A stretch of DNA of 64,000 nt, from the NCBI RefSeq assembly GCF_002813325.1, contig NZ_PHUG01000001.1, positions 4,340,001 through 4,404,000 of the forward strand, given 5' to 3'. This stretch comes from Janthinobacterium sp. 64 (GTDB lineage: Bacteria > Pseudomonadota > Gammaproteobacteria > Burkholderiales > Burkholderiaceae_D). Shown here piece after piece: positions 1-9,464 of the stretch (its first letter is position 1; each line of letters opens with the position of its first letter). A program made the translations under genes and the position numbers. Below the pieces are notes generated by a model, which saw only the letters and a program-made list of their open reading frames with translations, did not search any database and was not told the DNA's origin.

Positions 1-1
1 G

Positions 2-463
2 CAGACGTTCCCGGCCGGTAAAACGGTGCGCGTGCGCCATCAGTATGCGCCGTTCGTGGCCGCCGGCCCCGGTGCCTCCTACCTGGGCGAGGGCAAGGAG
101 TTTGAACAAAAGTATTGCGGCGACAAGGCTTTCTACAAGACGTGGAACCGTTTGGCGGCGCAACAGGGCGAGAGCGGTTTCGTCAATGCCAAGTGGGTCT
201 CGTACATCCTAAAGACTGGCAACACCTGGAAGAATGGCATCGAAGACTTTACCCTGAACCTGGTCAAGGGCAAGCCGGATGAGCTCATCAGCCTGTGCTT
301 CCCCGGCACATTTACCAAGATCAATCCCACCACCTTGCAGGTGAAGCTGCGCAATTTCCGTCCGCAGCAGGATCTGAATGTGTATTTCGGCAATGTCGAG
401 GGTGGCAGCGAGAATACGGGCGAGGCGCCTGCGCTGCGCCCCCATTATTTGCTGAAGAAATAG
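2..463 (+). CDS. DUF4424-like secreted protein, C-terminal part (5' end outside window)
   Basis: The frame is open from base 2 to the TAG at 461-463, so the gene begins before the window. The 153 visible residues include a segment around residues 70-100 (YILKTGNTWKNGIEDFTL, then KGKPDELISLCFPG) that resembles the C-terminal part of DUF4424 proteins, which are exported proteins of unknown function in Proteobacteria. That match is from memory of the family. The reading frame shows no break. The next gene starts 12 bases downstream on the same strand, so the two probably share a transcript. No catalytic motif is visible. Confidence 0.65.
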   Translation, partial: QTFPAGKTVRVRHQYAPFVAAGPGASYLGEGKEFEQKYCGDKAFYKTWNRLAAQQGESGFVNAKWVSYILKTGNTWKNGIEDFTLNLVKGKPDELISLCFPGTFTKINPTTLQVKLRNFRPQQDLNVYFGNVEGGSENTGEAPALRPHYLLKK

Positions 464-475
464 AAAGATATCGCC

Positions 476-1276
476 ATGCCCACTCCGATTCTCCCCCGCC
501 GTTTGCGTAGCCTGCTCCTGGGCGCGCTGCTTGCCGCGCCTGCAGCCTGGGCCGACAGCTATACCGATTTCCAGCAAGCCAGCGGCCAGCTGGAAGCGCT
601 GATGGCCAAGGCGACGCCGCACAGCGGCTTGCCGCGCCTGGGCGACCCTGGCGTGGCGGCACTGTTTGCCCAGGTCGCCGATGGCCCGCGCCTGTTCCAG
701 GCACCCGTGGCCGCACTGCAAGACATGAACCAGAGCGTGGCCCTGTGCGAGCGGGCGACCAACCTGGGCAAGGCGTATTACACGTTTGGCTTGCAACGGC
801 CGCTGCTGCTGTCCGGCGCCGAGCTGCAGCAGGCGCGCCGGGAGCAGGTGACGCAGAACCTGGCCAATTATGGCGATGAAATGGCCGCCCTGTTTGCCTT
901 CGGCGTGCATTGCCATGCGCACTTGATCGGTTTGATGGAACAGGAATTCAGTACGCAGCCGGCGGACGCGGTGAGCGGGCCCGAGCGCATGCGCGCGCGC
1001 GCGTTCAGCAAGGGATCGAGCACCGTGTTTGCGAACGTGGCGCAGTTCGTGCAGGTGCCGTTCTGGAATGTGGCGCAAAAGAAAGTCATGCTGGCAGCGG
1101 CGGCGCAGCACGCCACGGCGAATGCCAATCTGATGGCGCCACCCTTGCGCGAGCGCCTGCTGACCAGCTTGGCTGATGCGGACAAGGACCTCGATCCCGC
1201 CCTGGCGCCGGCGCTGACGACGATACGCGAGGCGCTGGCGGTGACGACGTGTACCGGCCTGTGCCAGTACTACTGA
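476..1276 (+). CDS. Exported protein of unknown function, 266 aa
   Basis: I do not recognise the family. The N-terminus has a charged start (PRRLRS), a hydrophobic core and an AWA-D cleavage site near residues 26-27, so it is probably a Sec-exported periplasmic protein. The rest is alanine- and leucine-rich, predicted mostly helical, without membrane segments; it contains cysteines in the middle and an odd Cys-Thr-Gly-Leu-Cys pair just before the C-terminal QYY. It follows the DUF4424-like gene by 12 bases and probably belongs to the same operon. It ends one base before the stop of the convergent membrane-protein gene. Confidence 0.7.
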   Translation: MPTPILPRRLRSLLLGALLAAPAAWADSYTDFQQASGQLEALMAKATPHSGLPRLGDPGVAALFAQVADGPRLFQAPVAALQDMNQSVALCERATNLGKAYYTFGLQRPLLLSGAELQQARREQVTQNLANYGDEMAALFAFGVHCHAHLIGLMEQEFSTQPADAVSGPERMRARAFSKGSSTVFANVAQFVQVPFWNVAQKKVMLAAAAQHATANANLMAPPLRERLLTSLADADKDLDPALAPALTTIREALAVTTCTGLCQYY

Positions 1277-1277
1277 T

Positions 1278-1796
1278 TTACTCTGCGGCCTGCAGCGGTT
1301 TGTTGCGCTGGCGCCAGCGCAGCAAGCCCCACGCATACATGGCGTAGTAGCCGATGACCAGGCCGTAGGCTGCCATGGTCAGCGGGCTTTGGCCGAATGG
1401 CGGCGGCGGCACGGGCACGTCCTGGCGCGTGTTCAGGTAGATTTCCATGCCGCGGTACAGCAAGCGGGCGATGAACAGCATCGTGATGGCCAGGCCCAGG
1501 TAGCGGTGCTGGGTAAAAAAGAAATCTTTTCCTGCTTGTTCGAAGCGCGTCAGCTTCAAGCCCAGCACGCCCAGCCAGCCACCGGCCAGCGCCGCTGCGC
1601 CCAGGCTGGACAGGGGCAGGACCTCGAATTTCGTCGTCGTCGCCAGGAACAGCAGCAGCGCGGGGAAACCGACGGCCACGGTCCAGTGGCGCCACAGTTG
1701 CGACTTCTGGCGCGCCACCAGTTTCTTCAGGCGCGAATAAATACGCCAGACCAGCAGCGGGACCAGGAACAGCAGGGCGAGGGTAGTGGTTTCCAT
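1278..1796 (-). CDS. Integral membrane protein of unknown function, 172 aa
   Basis: The protein has about four to five hydrophobic segments (roughly residues 4-18, 42-58, 65-84, 98-114 and 140-158) joined by short basic loops, and a proline stretch (PVPPPPFG) before the last segment. This is an inner-membrane protein. The topology faintly recalls DUF1453/CcdC-like proteins, but I cannot confirm a family. It is convergent with the upstream exported-protein gene, the two stops being one base apart, and divergent from the S9 peptidase gene. No good Shine-Dalgarno sequence precedes the chosen ATG. Confidence 0.65.
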   Translation of the reverse strand: METTTLALLFLVPLLVWRIYSRLKKLVARQKSQLWRHWTVAVGFPALLLFLATTTKFEVLPLSSLGAAALAGGWLGVLGLKLTRFEQAGKDFFFTQHRYLGLAITMLFIARLLYRGMEIYLNTRQDVPVPPPPFGQSPLTMAAYGLVIGYYAMYAWGLLRWRQRNKPLQAAE

Positions 1797-1880
1797 GTAG
1801 GCAATCGGGTACGGTAAAACAGCGATTGTAAGCGAGATGGAGACGGGCGGCGATGCTTGTCAAACGGTAAAAGTTGCCGG

Positions 1881-1912
1881 TTGACATTTACATGGCATCA
1901 ACGCACTATGCC
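1881..1912 (+). promoter_or_regulatory. Candidate sigma70 promoter of the S9 peptidase gene
   Basis: A perfect -35 hexamer TTGACA lies at 1881-1886. The best -10 candidates are weak (CACTAT at 1904-1909 with 17-bp spacing, or TATGCC at 1907-1912 with 20-bp spacing). The position would give a leader of about 65-70 bases before the ATG at 1985. Confidence 0.4.
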
Positions 1913-1984
1913 TTGTCACAATGCGCCGCCATGAGCGGTGCGGTGCACTCGCTGCTTGTCACCACCTTCATCCACTGGAGTTTC

Positions 1985-4480
1985 ATGTCTACTCGTTTGC
2001 CTTTGCTGCCCATCACTGTCGGCCTGTTGGCCTCTTCTTCCCTGGCCATGGCGCAAGATGGCGCTTATCAAGCCCCGCCAGCGCCCCTGCAAGCCATCGT
2101 CGATGCGCCGCGCGCGCCGACCCTGAGCCTGAGCCCGAAACGCAACCTGGCCGCCGTGCTGCCCACGCCATCCTTGCCCGGCATTAGCGAAGTGGCGCAG
2201 CCGGAACTGAAGCTGGCCGGTTTGCGCATCAATCCGCGCACGTATTCGGCCAGCCGTTTCAGTTTTCACACGGGACTGGGTTTACTCGACATCGATACGC
2301 AGAAGGAAATCAAGGTCAGCGGCTTGCCCGCGTCGCCCCGCATCGCCGACCTGGCCTGGTCGCCCGACCAGCGCTACCTGGCGTTTACGCACATCGCCTA
2401 TGCCGATCCCTCCAAGGGCGTGAAGGAATCGGGCGTGCAATTGTGGCTGCTCGACGTGCAGACGAAAGCGGCGCGCAAGCTGGCCAGCGCGCCTTTGTCG
2501 ACCGTATATGGCCGCGGTTTTTCGTGGATGCCCGACAGCAAGACCTTGCTGGTGCAGCTGAAACCGGCCAAGCTGGGCGCGGCGCCCGTGGCGAGTGGCA
2601 TCCCGACGGGCCCGTCCATCCAGGATAGCGTGCCGGGCGGTGGCGTCAAGCAATTGCGCACCTATCCCGACCTGCTGAAAAACGAACAGGATGCGCAGCT
2701 GTTCGAACACTACATCACCGTGCAACTGGCCTTGCTGGACGTGGCGGGCAAGCAGCGCCTGGTGGGCCAGCCCGGCCAGTTTTCGCGCGTGTCGGCCTCG
2801 CCCGATGGCAAGCACCTGCTGACGACCAGCATCGTGCGTCCGTATTCCTACATCGTGCCGGCGCATGACTTTGCCCACCAGATCGACGTACGCGACCTGA
2901 ATGGCAAGGTGGAGCACGCGGTGGCGTCCCTGCCGCTGGAGGAAGGTCTGCCGCCAGGCAATGATGCCGTGTCCGCCGGCGTGCGTTCCGTCAGCTGGAG
3001 GGTCGATGCGCCCGCCACCCTCGTGTGGGCCGAAGCGCAGGACGGCGGCGATCCGGCCAAGGCGGCCGAGATCCGCGACATCGTCTACACGCAGGCAGCG
3101 CCGTTCAGCAACAAGCCGGCCGTGCTGGCCAGGCTGGGCTCGCGCTATGCGGGCGTGGCCTGGGGCCGCGGCGACCTGGCCCTGCTCAGCGAAGCGTGGT
3201 ACAAGACGCGCGCCGTCAAGCAGTGGAAAATTTCGCCAGATCAACCTTCCGCGCCAGCCGACCTCGTGTATGCGGGATCGTTCGAAGACCGCTACAACGA
3301 TCCGGGCCAGCCCGTCATGCGTGCCGATGCGGCCGGCTTGCCGCGTTTGCTCATCGCTGCTGATGGTTCCATCCTGCTCGACGGCCAGGGCGCCTCGAAG
3401 GAAGGCGACCGTCCCTTCATCGACCGCCTGAACCTGGCGACGAAACAGAAGCAGCGCCTGTTCCAGAGTGCCGCGCCCTACTATGAAAACGTGGTGGCCG
3501 TGCTGGACGAAGATGGCAGCCGCTTGCTGTCGACGCGCGAGTCGCCGACCGAGCAGCCGAATTACTATGTGCGCAACCTGAAACAGCAGGGCGCCGCGCA
3601 ACTGACGGCCCTCACGCATTTCCCCCATCCGTTGCCGCAATTGAAGGACGTGCAGAAAGAATTGATCCGCTACAAGCGCGCCGACGGCGTCGACTTGACG
3701 GCGACATTGATGCTGCCGCCGAACTACGACGTCAAGCGCGACGGCCCGCTGCCGACCCTGATGTGGGCCTATCCGCAGGAATTCAAGACGGCCAGCGCCG
3801 CCAGCCAGACCAAGGGTTCGCCGTACAAATTCAATGCCGTCAGCTACTGGGGCCCGGCCGCCTTCCTGTCCATGGGCTATGCCGTGCTCGACAATCCATC
3901 GTTCCCCATCGTCGGCAATGGCGAGCAGGAGCCGAACGACACCTATCTGCCGCAGCTGGTGGCCGATGCCGAGGCGGCCGTCGATGAAGTGGTGCGCCGT
4001 GGCGTGTCCGACCGCAACCGCATCGCCATCGGCGGCCACTCGTATGGCGCTTTCATGACGGGCAATTTGCTGGCGCACACGCGGCTGTTCCGCGCCGGCA
4101 TCGCCCGCAGCGGCGCCTACAACCGCACCCTGACGCCGTTCGGCTTCCAGGCGGAAGAGCGCTCGTTCTGGCAGGCGCCGGCCGTCTACCAGGCCATGTC
4201 GCCGTTCAATTATGCGGACAAGATCAAGGATGCGCTGCTGATGATCCACGGCGAGCAGGACAACAACTCGGGCACCTTCCCCATCCAGAGCGAGCGCATG
4301 TTCCAGGCCGTCAAGGGACTGGGCGGCACGGCCCGCCTGGTGATGCTGCCGAACGAAAGCCACGGCTACCGCGCGCGCGAATCGATCATGCAGATGCTGT
4401 ATGAAAGCAACAACTGGCTGGAGAAATATGTGAAGAACGCGGCGCCACCGGCCGCCGACGTCAAGCGGGCAGCGAAATAA
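1985..4480 (+). CDS. S9-family serine peptidase (glutamyl endopeptidase / prolyl oligopeptidase type)
   Basis: This is an 831-residue alpha/beta-hydrolase peptidase with an N-terminal beta-propeller. The catalytic triad is visible: Ser686 in GGHSYGAF, Asp759 in GEQDNNSGTF and His793 in NESHGY. The NNSGT/NESHGY sequences are typical of the S9D branch (glutamyl endopeptidase-like), which cleaves peptides and sometimes whole proteins after Glu; this specificity is an inference. A signal peptide (LPLLPITVGLLASSSLAMAQ) puts it in the periplasm. I chose the ATG at 1985 because GGAG lies just upstream and the signal peptide follows directly; a longer frame from 1874 would bury it. It stands alone, with a perfect -35 box about 100 bases upstream. 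Confidence 0.9.
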   Translation: MSTRLPLLPITVGLLASSSLAMAQDGAYQAPPAPLQAIVDAPRAPTLSLSPKRNLAAVLPTPSLPGISEVAQPELKLAGLRINPRTYSASRFSFHTGLGLLDIDTQKEIKVSGLPASPRIADLAWSPDQRYLAFTHIAYADPSKGVKESGVQLWLLDVQTKAARKLASAPLSTVYGRGFSWMPDSKTLLVQLKPAKLGAAPVASGIPTGPSIQDSVPGGGVKQLRTYPDLLKNEQDAQLFEHYITVQLALLDVAGKQRLVGQPGQFSRVSASPDGKHLLTTSIVRPYSYIVPAHDFAHQIDVRDLNGKVEHAVASLPLEEGLPPGNDAVSAGVRSVSWRVDAPATLVWAEAQDGGDPAKAAEIRDIVYTQAAPFSNKPAVLARLGSRYAGVAWGRGDLALLSEAWYKTRAVKQWKISPDQPSAPADLVYAGSFEDRYNDPGQPVMRADAAGLPRLLIAADGSILLDGQGASKEGDRPFIDRLNLATKQKQRLFQSAAPYYENVVAVLDEDGSRLLSTRESPTEQPNYYVRNLKQQGAAQLTALTHFPHPLPQLKDVQKELIRYKRADGVDLTATLMLPPNYDVKRDGPLPTLMWAYPQEFKTASAASQTKGSPYKFNAVSYWGPAAFLSMGYAVLDNPSFPIVGNGEQEPNDTYLPQLVADAEAAVDEVVRRGVSDRNRIAIGGHSYGAFMTGNLLAHTRLFRAGIARSGAYNRTLTPFGFQAEERSFWQAPAVYQAMSPFNYADKIKDALLMIHGEQDNNSGTFPIQSERMFQAVKGLGGTARLVMLPNESHGYRARESIMQMLYESNNWLEKYVKNAAPPAADVKRAAK

Positions 4481-4547
4481 GGGGCGCGCAGGGCAGGAGG
4501 CGCATTTCTCGTGGTATGGTCTTCTTTTGTCTGCAGGGAGGCCAGCC

Positions 4548-4700
4548 ATGTACGTCATCCACGCCCACCGCGCGCCCGATCCGGCGCCCGTCGATGAACC
4601 GATGCCGGCGCCGGAGCCGCAAGAAGCGCCCGGGCGCCAGCCGGGGCCCGTGCACCCGGTGCCGCAGGACGATCCCGTGCCGCACCCGCACCCCAGTTAA
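4548..4700 (+). CDS. Small proline-rich protein, 50 aa
   Basis: A short frame of 50 codons follows a strong ribosome binding site (AGGGAG, 7 bases before the ATG). The product is very rich in Pro, His, Asp and Glu (for example PAPEPQEAPG and DDPVPHPHPS) and has no hydrophobic segment, so it is probably a soluble or disordered protein. I know no function. It lies 67 bases after the S9 peptidase stop and 24 bases before the next small gene, which suggests co-transcription of the two small genes up to the terminator at 4986-5010. Confidence 0.55.
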   Translation: MYVIHAHRAPDPAPVDEPMPAPEPQEAPGRQPGPVHPVPQDDPVPHPHPS

Positions 4701-4724
4701 TCTCGTCAAGAAAGGCTGTTTCAG

Positions 4725-4964
4725 ATGGCAATTGTCAAGGAAGTCTACACACGCAAGGTCAGCGGAGAATCGTTCGACTATGAACTCGATTACACCCAGG
4801 GCGCGGACGTGGCCTGGATTGCGCGCGTGTACCACGATGGCGTGCTGAAAGGCTCGCCGCACGGCGCGCTGACGGCCAACGTACTGTCCGGCCCCGCGCT
4901 GGAGCAATATCTGCGCGCGTATGTCGAAGGCATGATCGAGCGGGGGCTCGACGTGGCTGAGTAA
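4725..4964 (+). CDS. Small conserved-looking protein of unknown function, 79 aa
   Basis: The product is a compact acidic protein with a probable beta-sheet half (YTRKVSGESFDYELDY) and a C-terminal amphipathic helix (ALEQYLRAYVEGMIERGLD). No signal peptide or membrane segment is present. I do not recognise the family. A weak AAAGG lies upstream of the ATG. The gene is followed after 21 bases by a strong intrinsic terminator, so it is the last gene of its transcript. Confidence 0.6.
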   Translation: MAIVKEVYTRKVSGESFDYELDYTQGADVAWIARVYHDGVLKGSPHGALTANVLSGPALEQYLRAYVEGMIERGLDVAE

Positions 4965-4985
4965 GCTGTTTGCTGCAGTCAAACA

Positions 4986-5010
4986 AAAGGGCGCCGAGGC
5001 GCCCTTTGTT
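4986..5010. terminator. Bidirectional intrinsic terminator
   Basis: A perfect 10-bp stem (AAAGGGCGCC at 4986-4995 with GGCGCCCTTT at 4998-5007) is followed by a T-rich tail on the plus strand and preceded by A-rich sequence that acts as the T-tract on the minus strand. It separates the convergent small-protein gene and tamB. Confidence 0.85.
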
Positions 5011-5021
5011 GTTTGTTGGTC

Positions 5022-5034
5022 GGGGTCAGACCCC
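5022..5034. repeat. Short palindrome GGGGTCAGACCCC
   Basis: This perfect palindrome around the central A lies five bases beyond the tamB stop. A related, larger inverted repeat with the same GGTC(A/T)GACCCCAGC core is found at 42150-42178. Two copies in 64 kb, both in convergent gene ends, suggest a dispersed short repeat; I recall such motifs as common in Oxalobacteraceae but cannot verify that here. Confidence 0.5.
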
Positions 5035-5039
5035 AGCAC

Positions 5040-8000
5040 TTAATCAAACGCCCACGTGTACAACACGTCGAGCGCATTGTTCGTGCCCGTCTGGAATTGC
5101 AGGGTGATGCGGCGATTCAGCTTATAGCGCAGCTTGACCAGGCTCGTCGCCGTGCTCGTGCCTTGCTCGAACGTCAGGTAGGCGCGCGAGGACAGGCGCT
5201 TGCCGACCGTGACGACCGTGCTTTCCAGCCCCTTCGCCTGCGACAGTCCCACTTCATCAAGGCCCAGCGAACTGGCCAGCTTGCCCTGCAAGCCGCCGCC
5301 GGAGCCGCCGAAGAGGGCGCCTGCGGCCGTCGTCAGCAGGGCCATTTCATCGCCGGCCGCCGTTTCCGCACCGTGGCCGAGGATCAGCCAGGCCAGCTTG
5401 TCGCTGTCCGACACGCTCGGCGTGGAGACCAGCTTGGCCGTCGGCGCCTGGGCCGTGCCGCGCACTTCCACGCCCGCTTCCACATTCGTTTCCGACAAGG
5501 CTTCGCCCTCGGGACGCTTGCGCACGGCCAGGATGTTGAGCGACGGGTTGTCGTAGGCGCCCGTGAAGGCGATCAAGCCCCGCTCGATCGACAGCTTCTG
5601 TCCATAGGCCGCGTACTGGCCGTTGGTGACCTTGATGCTGCCCGTCACGCGCGGCGCGGCGCGGTTGATGACTCTGGCGCGCACGTTGCCGGCCAGGTCC
5701 GCATCGATGCCCATGCCGCGCAGGTGGAAGGCGCTGCCCAGGTCAAATTCCAGGTCTATATTCAGGGGCAAGGATGGCGCTTCCTTGCCGCCCTTGACTT
5801 CCTTGCCCAGCACCACCACGTCGCTGCTTTGCGTCGGGGTATCTTGTGGCGCCAGTTCGATCAGCGCGCGGTTGGCCTTGAACTTGCCCTCGAAGCTGAA
5901 GCGCTTGTCGTTGCGCACCAGGGTGCTGTTGCCCGACAGGATCAAGGTACGGTCGGGACGCGACAGCGCTTGCAGGCGGTCGGCCATCAATTTCAGTTCC
6001 AGGCTCGCTTCGCCATTCGCAAAGCGTACCCAGCCATCTGCCTGCACCTTGCCGTCGCCGCCGTCAAAGCTCAGGCGCTGCAGTTGCAATTGATCGCCGG
6101 CCAGCTTGGCTTGCAGCACGCCATTGCGCAATTTCAAGCCCTGGTCGGCCCAGTTCACCAGCAGCTTGCTGCCGTTGATGTCGCCATTTAATTGCGGTGC
6201 GCCGATGGTGCCGCTGCCGGACAAGGCCACCTTCAAGGCGCCGCCCAGTTCCAGCCCTGGCTGGCCCGTCAGCGGCGCCAGCCAGGCCAGTGTATCGATG
6301 CTGGTGGTGCCCGTCAGCGAGAGGGCGCTGTCGTTGCTGATGCGCCCGTTCAGCATGTGCACGGTGGCGTTGATATCGCTCTGGCCCGCGCGCGCGCCGT
6401 CGAGTTTCACGGCCAGGCGCAGTTGCTGGTTGGCTACGTCCACTCGCGCATCGATGGTGCGCAAGCCCAGCGCCAGCGGCTGTTCCACACCCACCGTCAC
6501 GTCGCCTTTTTCGCGGTAGATGTGCAGCATGCCGGCCAACGACGGATCCTTCTGTTTCGCCGTCGGCACCTGCATGTCGAGCGACCATTGCGCGCCCAGG
6601 GTCAGGTCGCTGCGCGCATTGGCTTGCAGCGAGGGAATCACTTGCGCCAGATAGGTCAGGGCCACGCCGGCCGCCTGGCCGGAACTGCTCCAGCGGGGGC
6701 CGTTCTTGACGAGGCTTTGCATGGTAATGCTGCCTGCCGGCAATTTGATGACGGTATTGCCCACGCTGATCTGCTCGGGCTGGCCCAGGCCCGCCACGCC
6801 GCTGCCGGCCGGGCCCGCCACTTTCACGGGCACAGGCGCTTGCAGCACCAGCGCATAGCGGCCCTTGTTTTGCAGGCTGTCGATGGTGCCCGTCCAGCTG
6901 GCGCCGCTCTGGCTGCCGCGGATTTGCACGCTGGCGTCGAAATCGTCGTTGCGCGCCGCCAGGCTCACCGTATGGCTGCCGCGCGTGCCCGTCGTGCCCA
7001 GACGGGCGCTGGCCAGCTTGAAGGTGGGCGTGCTGTAGCCCGTGATGTCCAGCGCGCTGACCATGGGGTCGAGCGCGCCCTGGCCGGCGCCCACGCTGGC
7101 GCTGCCTTTGATGGCTTTCAATTGCTGGTCGCCAAAGAAGGTCAGGTCACGGCCATCCAAGGTCAGTTGCGCGGCGGGCGCGTCCATCTTGCCGCTCACG
7201 GAACCGGCTGCCTGCAGCACGCCGGCAAAGCGCGGGCCCAGGGTCGACAGTTGCGGCGCATCGAGTTTCCATGTCAGCTTGTCCGTGGCGCCACCGAGCG
7301 CGCCCTTGGCCAGCAGGCTGTTCGGCCCCAGGCGCAATTCCGTATCCACGCTGTCGATGCGTTTGGCGTTGGCCGACAATTTGGCGTAGCCGGCCAGCGG
7401 CGCATTTTGCAGAGTCGATTCGCGCAGGGCCAGGTTGAGCGCCACTTGCCAGTCGCTCGTCAGGCGGCCGCTGCCGTTGAAATCCGCATTGACGTTGCCG
7501 TTGGGCAGCGATGCGCCAAACGCGGCCGGGTTGATCTTTTGCAGCGAACCCGTCATTTTCAATTCCGCTTGCTGCTTGGCTCCCGTCAAGCCCACTTCGC
7601 CGCTGGCGTGGATGGCGCTGTCGGGCGCAGGGCGCTTGCCGCTGGTCAGGCCCAGTCCCTTCGCATCGGCAACAAAGCTCGTGCGCGGCTGCTGCATCGT
7701 GCCTTGCACCACGCCGCTGGCCAGTACCGTGCCCAGCAAGTCGCCCTGCAAGGCGGAAAGTTGCCGCGCATCGACGTTCCAGTTGAGCTTTTCGCCGGCG
7801 CCGCCGAAGTTGCCCTTGGCCGTGACATTGTTCTTGCCCAGTGCCAATTGCACGTCGATGCCGCTGAAATGGGTCGCGTCGGCCGTCAGCTTGCCCTTGC
7901 CGGACAGGGGCTGGTCGAGCAGCTTGCTGGGGCGCACGGTGAAGTCCGCATTTGCCAGCCACTGGGGAGCCACGTGGCCATTCGCGCGCACGTCGAGGTT

Positions 8001-9464
8001 CAGGTCGGCTACGGGGAAGGCGCCGAAATCGGCAGGGTTCAGGCGGCTGGTGCTGGCCACGGCCTTGAACGGTTGCTCGTCCTTGAGGCTGATCTGGCCC
8101 GTCGCGTTGACGCTGCTTTTGCCCGCTTGCAAGGTTGCCTTGCGCAGTTGCACCAGTGAGTCGGCGAGGGTCGCTTCCACGTCCAGGCGCAGCTTGGCTT
8201 CGCCGAGCTTGGCACGCAGGGTCTGCGTCTTGCCGTCGCTGTCGAGCACGATGTCGCCCACGATCTTGGTGCTGTTGATGCTGCTGTACATGTGCTGCAA
8301 GTCGATCTTGTCCGTGTGCAAGGTCAATTGCGCATTGCCGATGGGCGCGTCGGCCGCATCGCGGTTAAGCTTGCCGCTACCCGTGAATTTACCCGCATTG
8401 CCGAAATCGATGATGGCCGATTCCAGTGTGGTAGCCGTCAGGGTGCCGCCCAGGCGCGCCTCGAACTGGCGCAGCGGCAGCTTTTGCTGGTCGATGGGAC
8501 CGGGTGTGGCGTGGTTGAGGATGGCCAGCTTGCCCGACACGGTTTGCGCGTTGGGACGCGTGTCGATGGCGGCATCGAGTTCCAGGCTCAGGTCCGCCTG
8601 CGGCAAGGTCGCGTCAAACTTGCCCGGATTGATGTTGCGGCCACGGATGTTGGCCGAGCGCAGGATGATGACGGGATCGAACGGCGCCAGCGCCAGCTGG
8701 GCATCGGCCGTGGCCGCGCCCGCGCTGCCCTTGGCCGTCACGTTCAGCAGATTCAGGTCGCCACCCAGCTGCAGATTCAAGGCGGCGGGTTTTTCACCGG
8801 CTGCGGCATTGAGCTGCGTCAAGCCGGCCTTGCCTGACAGTTTGAACGGCTGCGTGGCCGCTATCGTCGCGCTGGCCGTGGCCTGGCCGAACGGCGTCAG
8901 GGCCGACGCGTTTTCCAGCTGCCATTGGGTCTTGTCGCCCGACAAGGTGAAATGGATCTTTTCAAATACCGTGTTGCCGCCCGCGCTGACCAGGGTCACC
9001 TTGTCCAGGCGCGCGTCGGCAATGCCGATCTTGAACGGTGCCGCCAGGCTGGCGGGCATGGTCGATGGTTCCTCGGACGGCGCCGTGCTTTCCACGGACA
9101 GGCTGGCCACGTGCAGTTCGCTGATGGCGATGCCTTCCGAGAAGAACTGGAACGGCGACCAGTTGATGTCGATATTGTCGGCCGTGATGTGCTGCGTCTT
9201 GCTGCGGTAGCTGACGTGGCCCAGGTGCATGCGGTTGTAGAGCGAGCCGGACACGCCCGACACTGCGATGTCGCCGCCGCTGGCGCTGGCCACTTTTTGA
9301 ACCAGCATCTGCAGGGTCGATTCGCGGCCCAGGAACCAGAAGGCGCCGCCCAGCAGCACGGCCAGGCTGGCGACGGCGATCAGCACGTAGCGCACCCAGC
9401 GGCGCGGTTTTTTCGCCGGCGGTGGCGGTGCGGCGTCGTGGGACTCGGTAGTCATATCGGACAT
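5040..9464 (-). CDS. tamB: Translocation and assembly module inner-membrane protein TamB
   Basis: The product is 1474 residues, in the usual size range of TamB (DUF490). A single N-terminal membrane anchor lies at about residues 27-47, after a cytoplasmic Pro/Lys/Arg-rich tail. The rest is a long, repetitive beta-rich region that in the family forms a hydrophobic groove spanning the periplasm. The last 330 residues form the conserved TamB domain and end in an aromatic C-terminus (LYTWAFD). TamB works with the Omp85 protein TamA in outer-membrane assembly and is related to AsmA/YhdP-type phospholipid transporters. The ATG overlaps the tamA stop as TGATG, so the two genes are translationally coupled. 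Confidence 0.95.
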   Translation of the reverse strand: MSDMTTESHDAAPPPPAKKPRRWVRYVLIAVASLAVLLGGAFWFLGRESTLQMLVQKVASASGGDIAVSGVSGSLYNRMHLGHVSYRSKTQHITADNIDINWSPFQFFSEGIAISELHVASLSVESTAPSEEPSTMPASLAAPFKIGIADARLDKVTLVSAGGNTVFEKIHFTLSGDKTQWQLENASALTPFGQATASATIAATQPFKLSGKAGLTQLNAAAGEKPAALNLQLGGDLNLLNVTAKGSAGAATADAQLALAPFDPVIILRSANIRGRNINPGKFDATLPQADLSLELDAAIDTRPNAQTVSGKLAILNHATPGPIDQQKLPLRQFEARLGGTLTATTLESAIIDFGNAGKFTGSGKLNRDAADAPIGNAQLTLHTDKIDLQHMYSSINSTKIVGDIVLDSDGKTQTLRAKLGEAKLRLDVEATLADSLVQLRKATLQAGKSSVNATGQISLKDEQPFKAVASTSRLNPADFGAFPVADLNLDVRANGHVAPQWLANADFTVRPSKLLDQPLSGKGKLTADATHFSGIDVQLALGKNNVTAKGNFGGAGEKLNWNVDARQLSALQGDLLGTVLASGVVQGTMQQPRTSFVADAKGLGLTSGKRPAPDSAIHASGEVGLTGAKQQAELKMTGSLQKINPAAFGASLPNGNVNADFNGSGRLTSDWQVALNLALRESTLQNAPLAGYAKLSANAKRIDSVDTELRLGPNSLLAKGALGGATDKLTWKLDAPQLSTLGPRFAGVLQAAGSVSGKMDAPAAQLTLDGRDLTFFGDQQLKAIKGSASVGAGQGALDPMVSALDITGYSTPTFKLASARLGTTGTRGSHTVSLAARNDDFDASVQIRGSQSGASWTGTIDSLQNKGRYALVLQAPVPVKVAGPAGSGVAGLGQPEQISVGNTVIKLPAGSITMQSLVKNGPRWSSSGQAAGVALTYLAQVIPSLQANARSDLTLGAQWSLDMQVPTAKQKDPSLAGMLHIYREKGDVTVGVEQPLALGLRTIDARVDVANQQLRLAVKLDGARAGQSDINATVHMLNGRISNDSALSLTGTTSIDTLAWLAPLTGQPGLELGGALKVALSGSGTIGAPQLNGDINGSKLLVNWADQGLKLRNGVLQAKLAGDQLQLQRLSFDGGDGKVQADGWVRFANGEASLELKLMADRLQALSRPDRTLILSGNSTLVRNDKRFSFEGKFKANRALIELAPQDTPTQSSDVVVLGKEVKGGKEAPSLPLNIDLEFDLGSAFHLRGMGIDADLAGNVRARVINRAAPRVTGSIKVTNGQYAAYGQKLSIERGLIAFTGAYDNPSLNILAVRKRPEGEALSETNVEAGVEVRGTAQAPTAKLVSTPSVSDSDKLAWLILGHGAETAAGDEMALLTTAAGALFGGSGGGLQGKLASSLGLDEVGLSQAKGLESTVVTVGKRLSSRAYLTFEQGTSTATSLVKLRYKLNRRITLQFQTGTNNALDVLYTWAFD

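Noticed and set aside
5013..9200. Long open frames on the plus strand opposite tamB
   Set aside because: They are antisense to a clear tamB reading frame, rich in His, Arg, Ala and Gln, have no domains or ribosome binding sites, and are expected from GC-rich codon usage.
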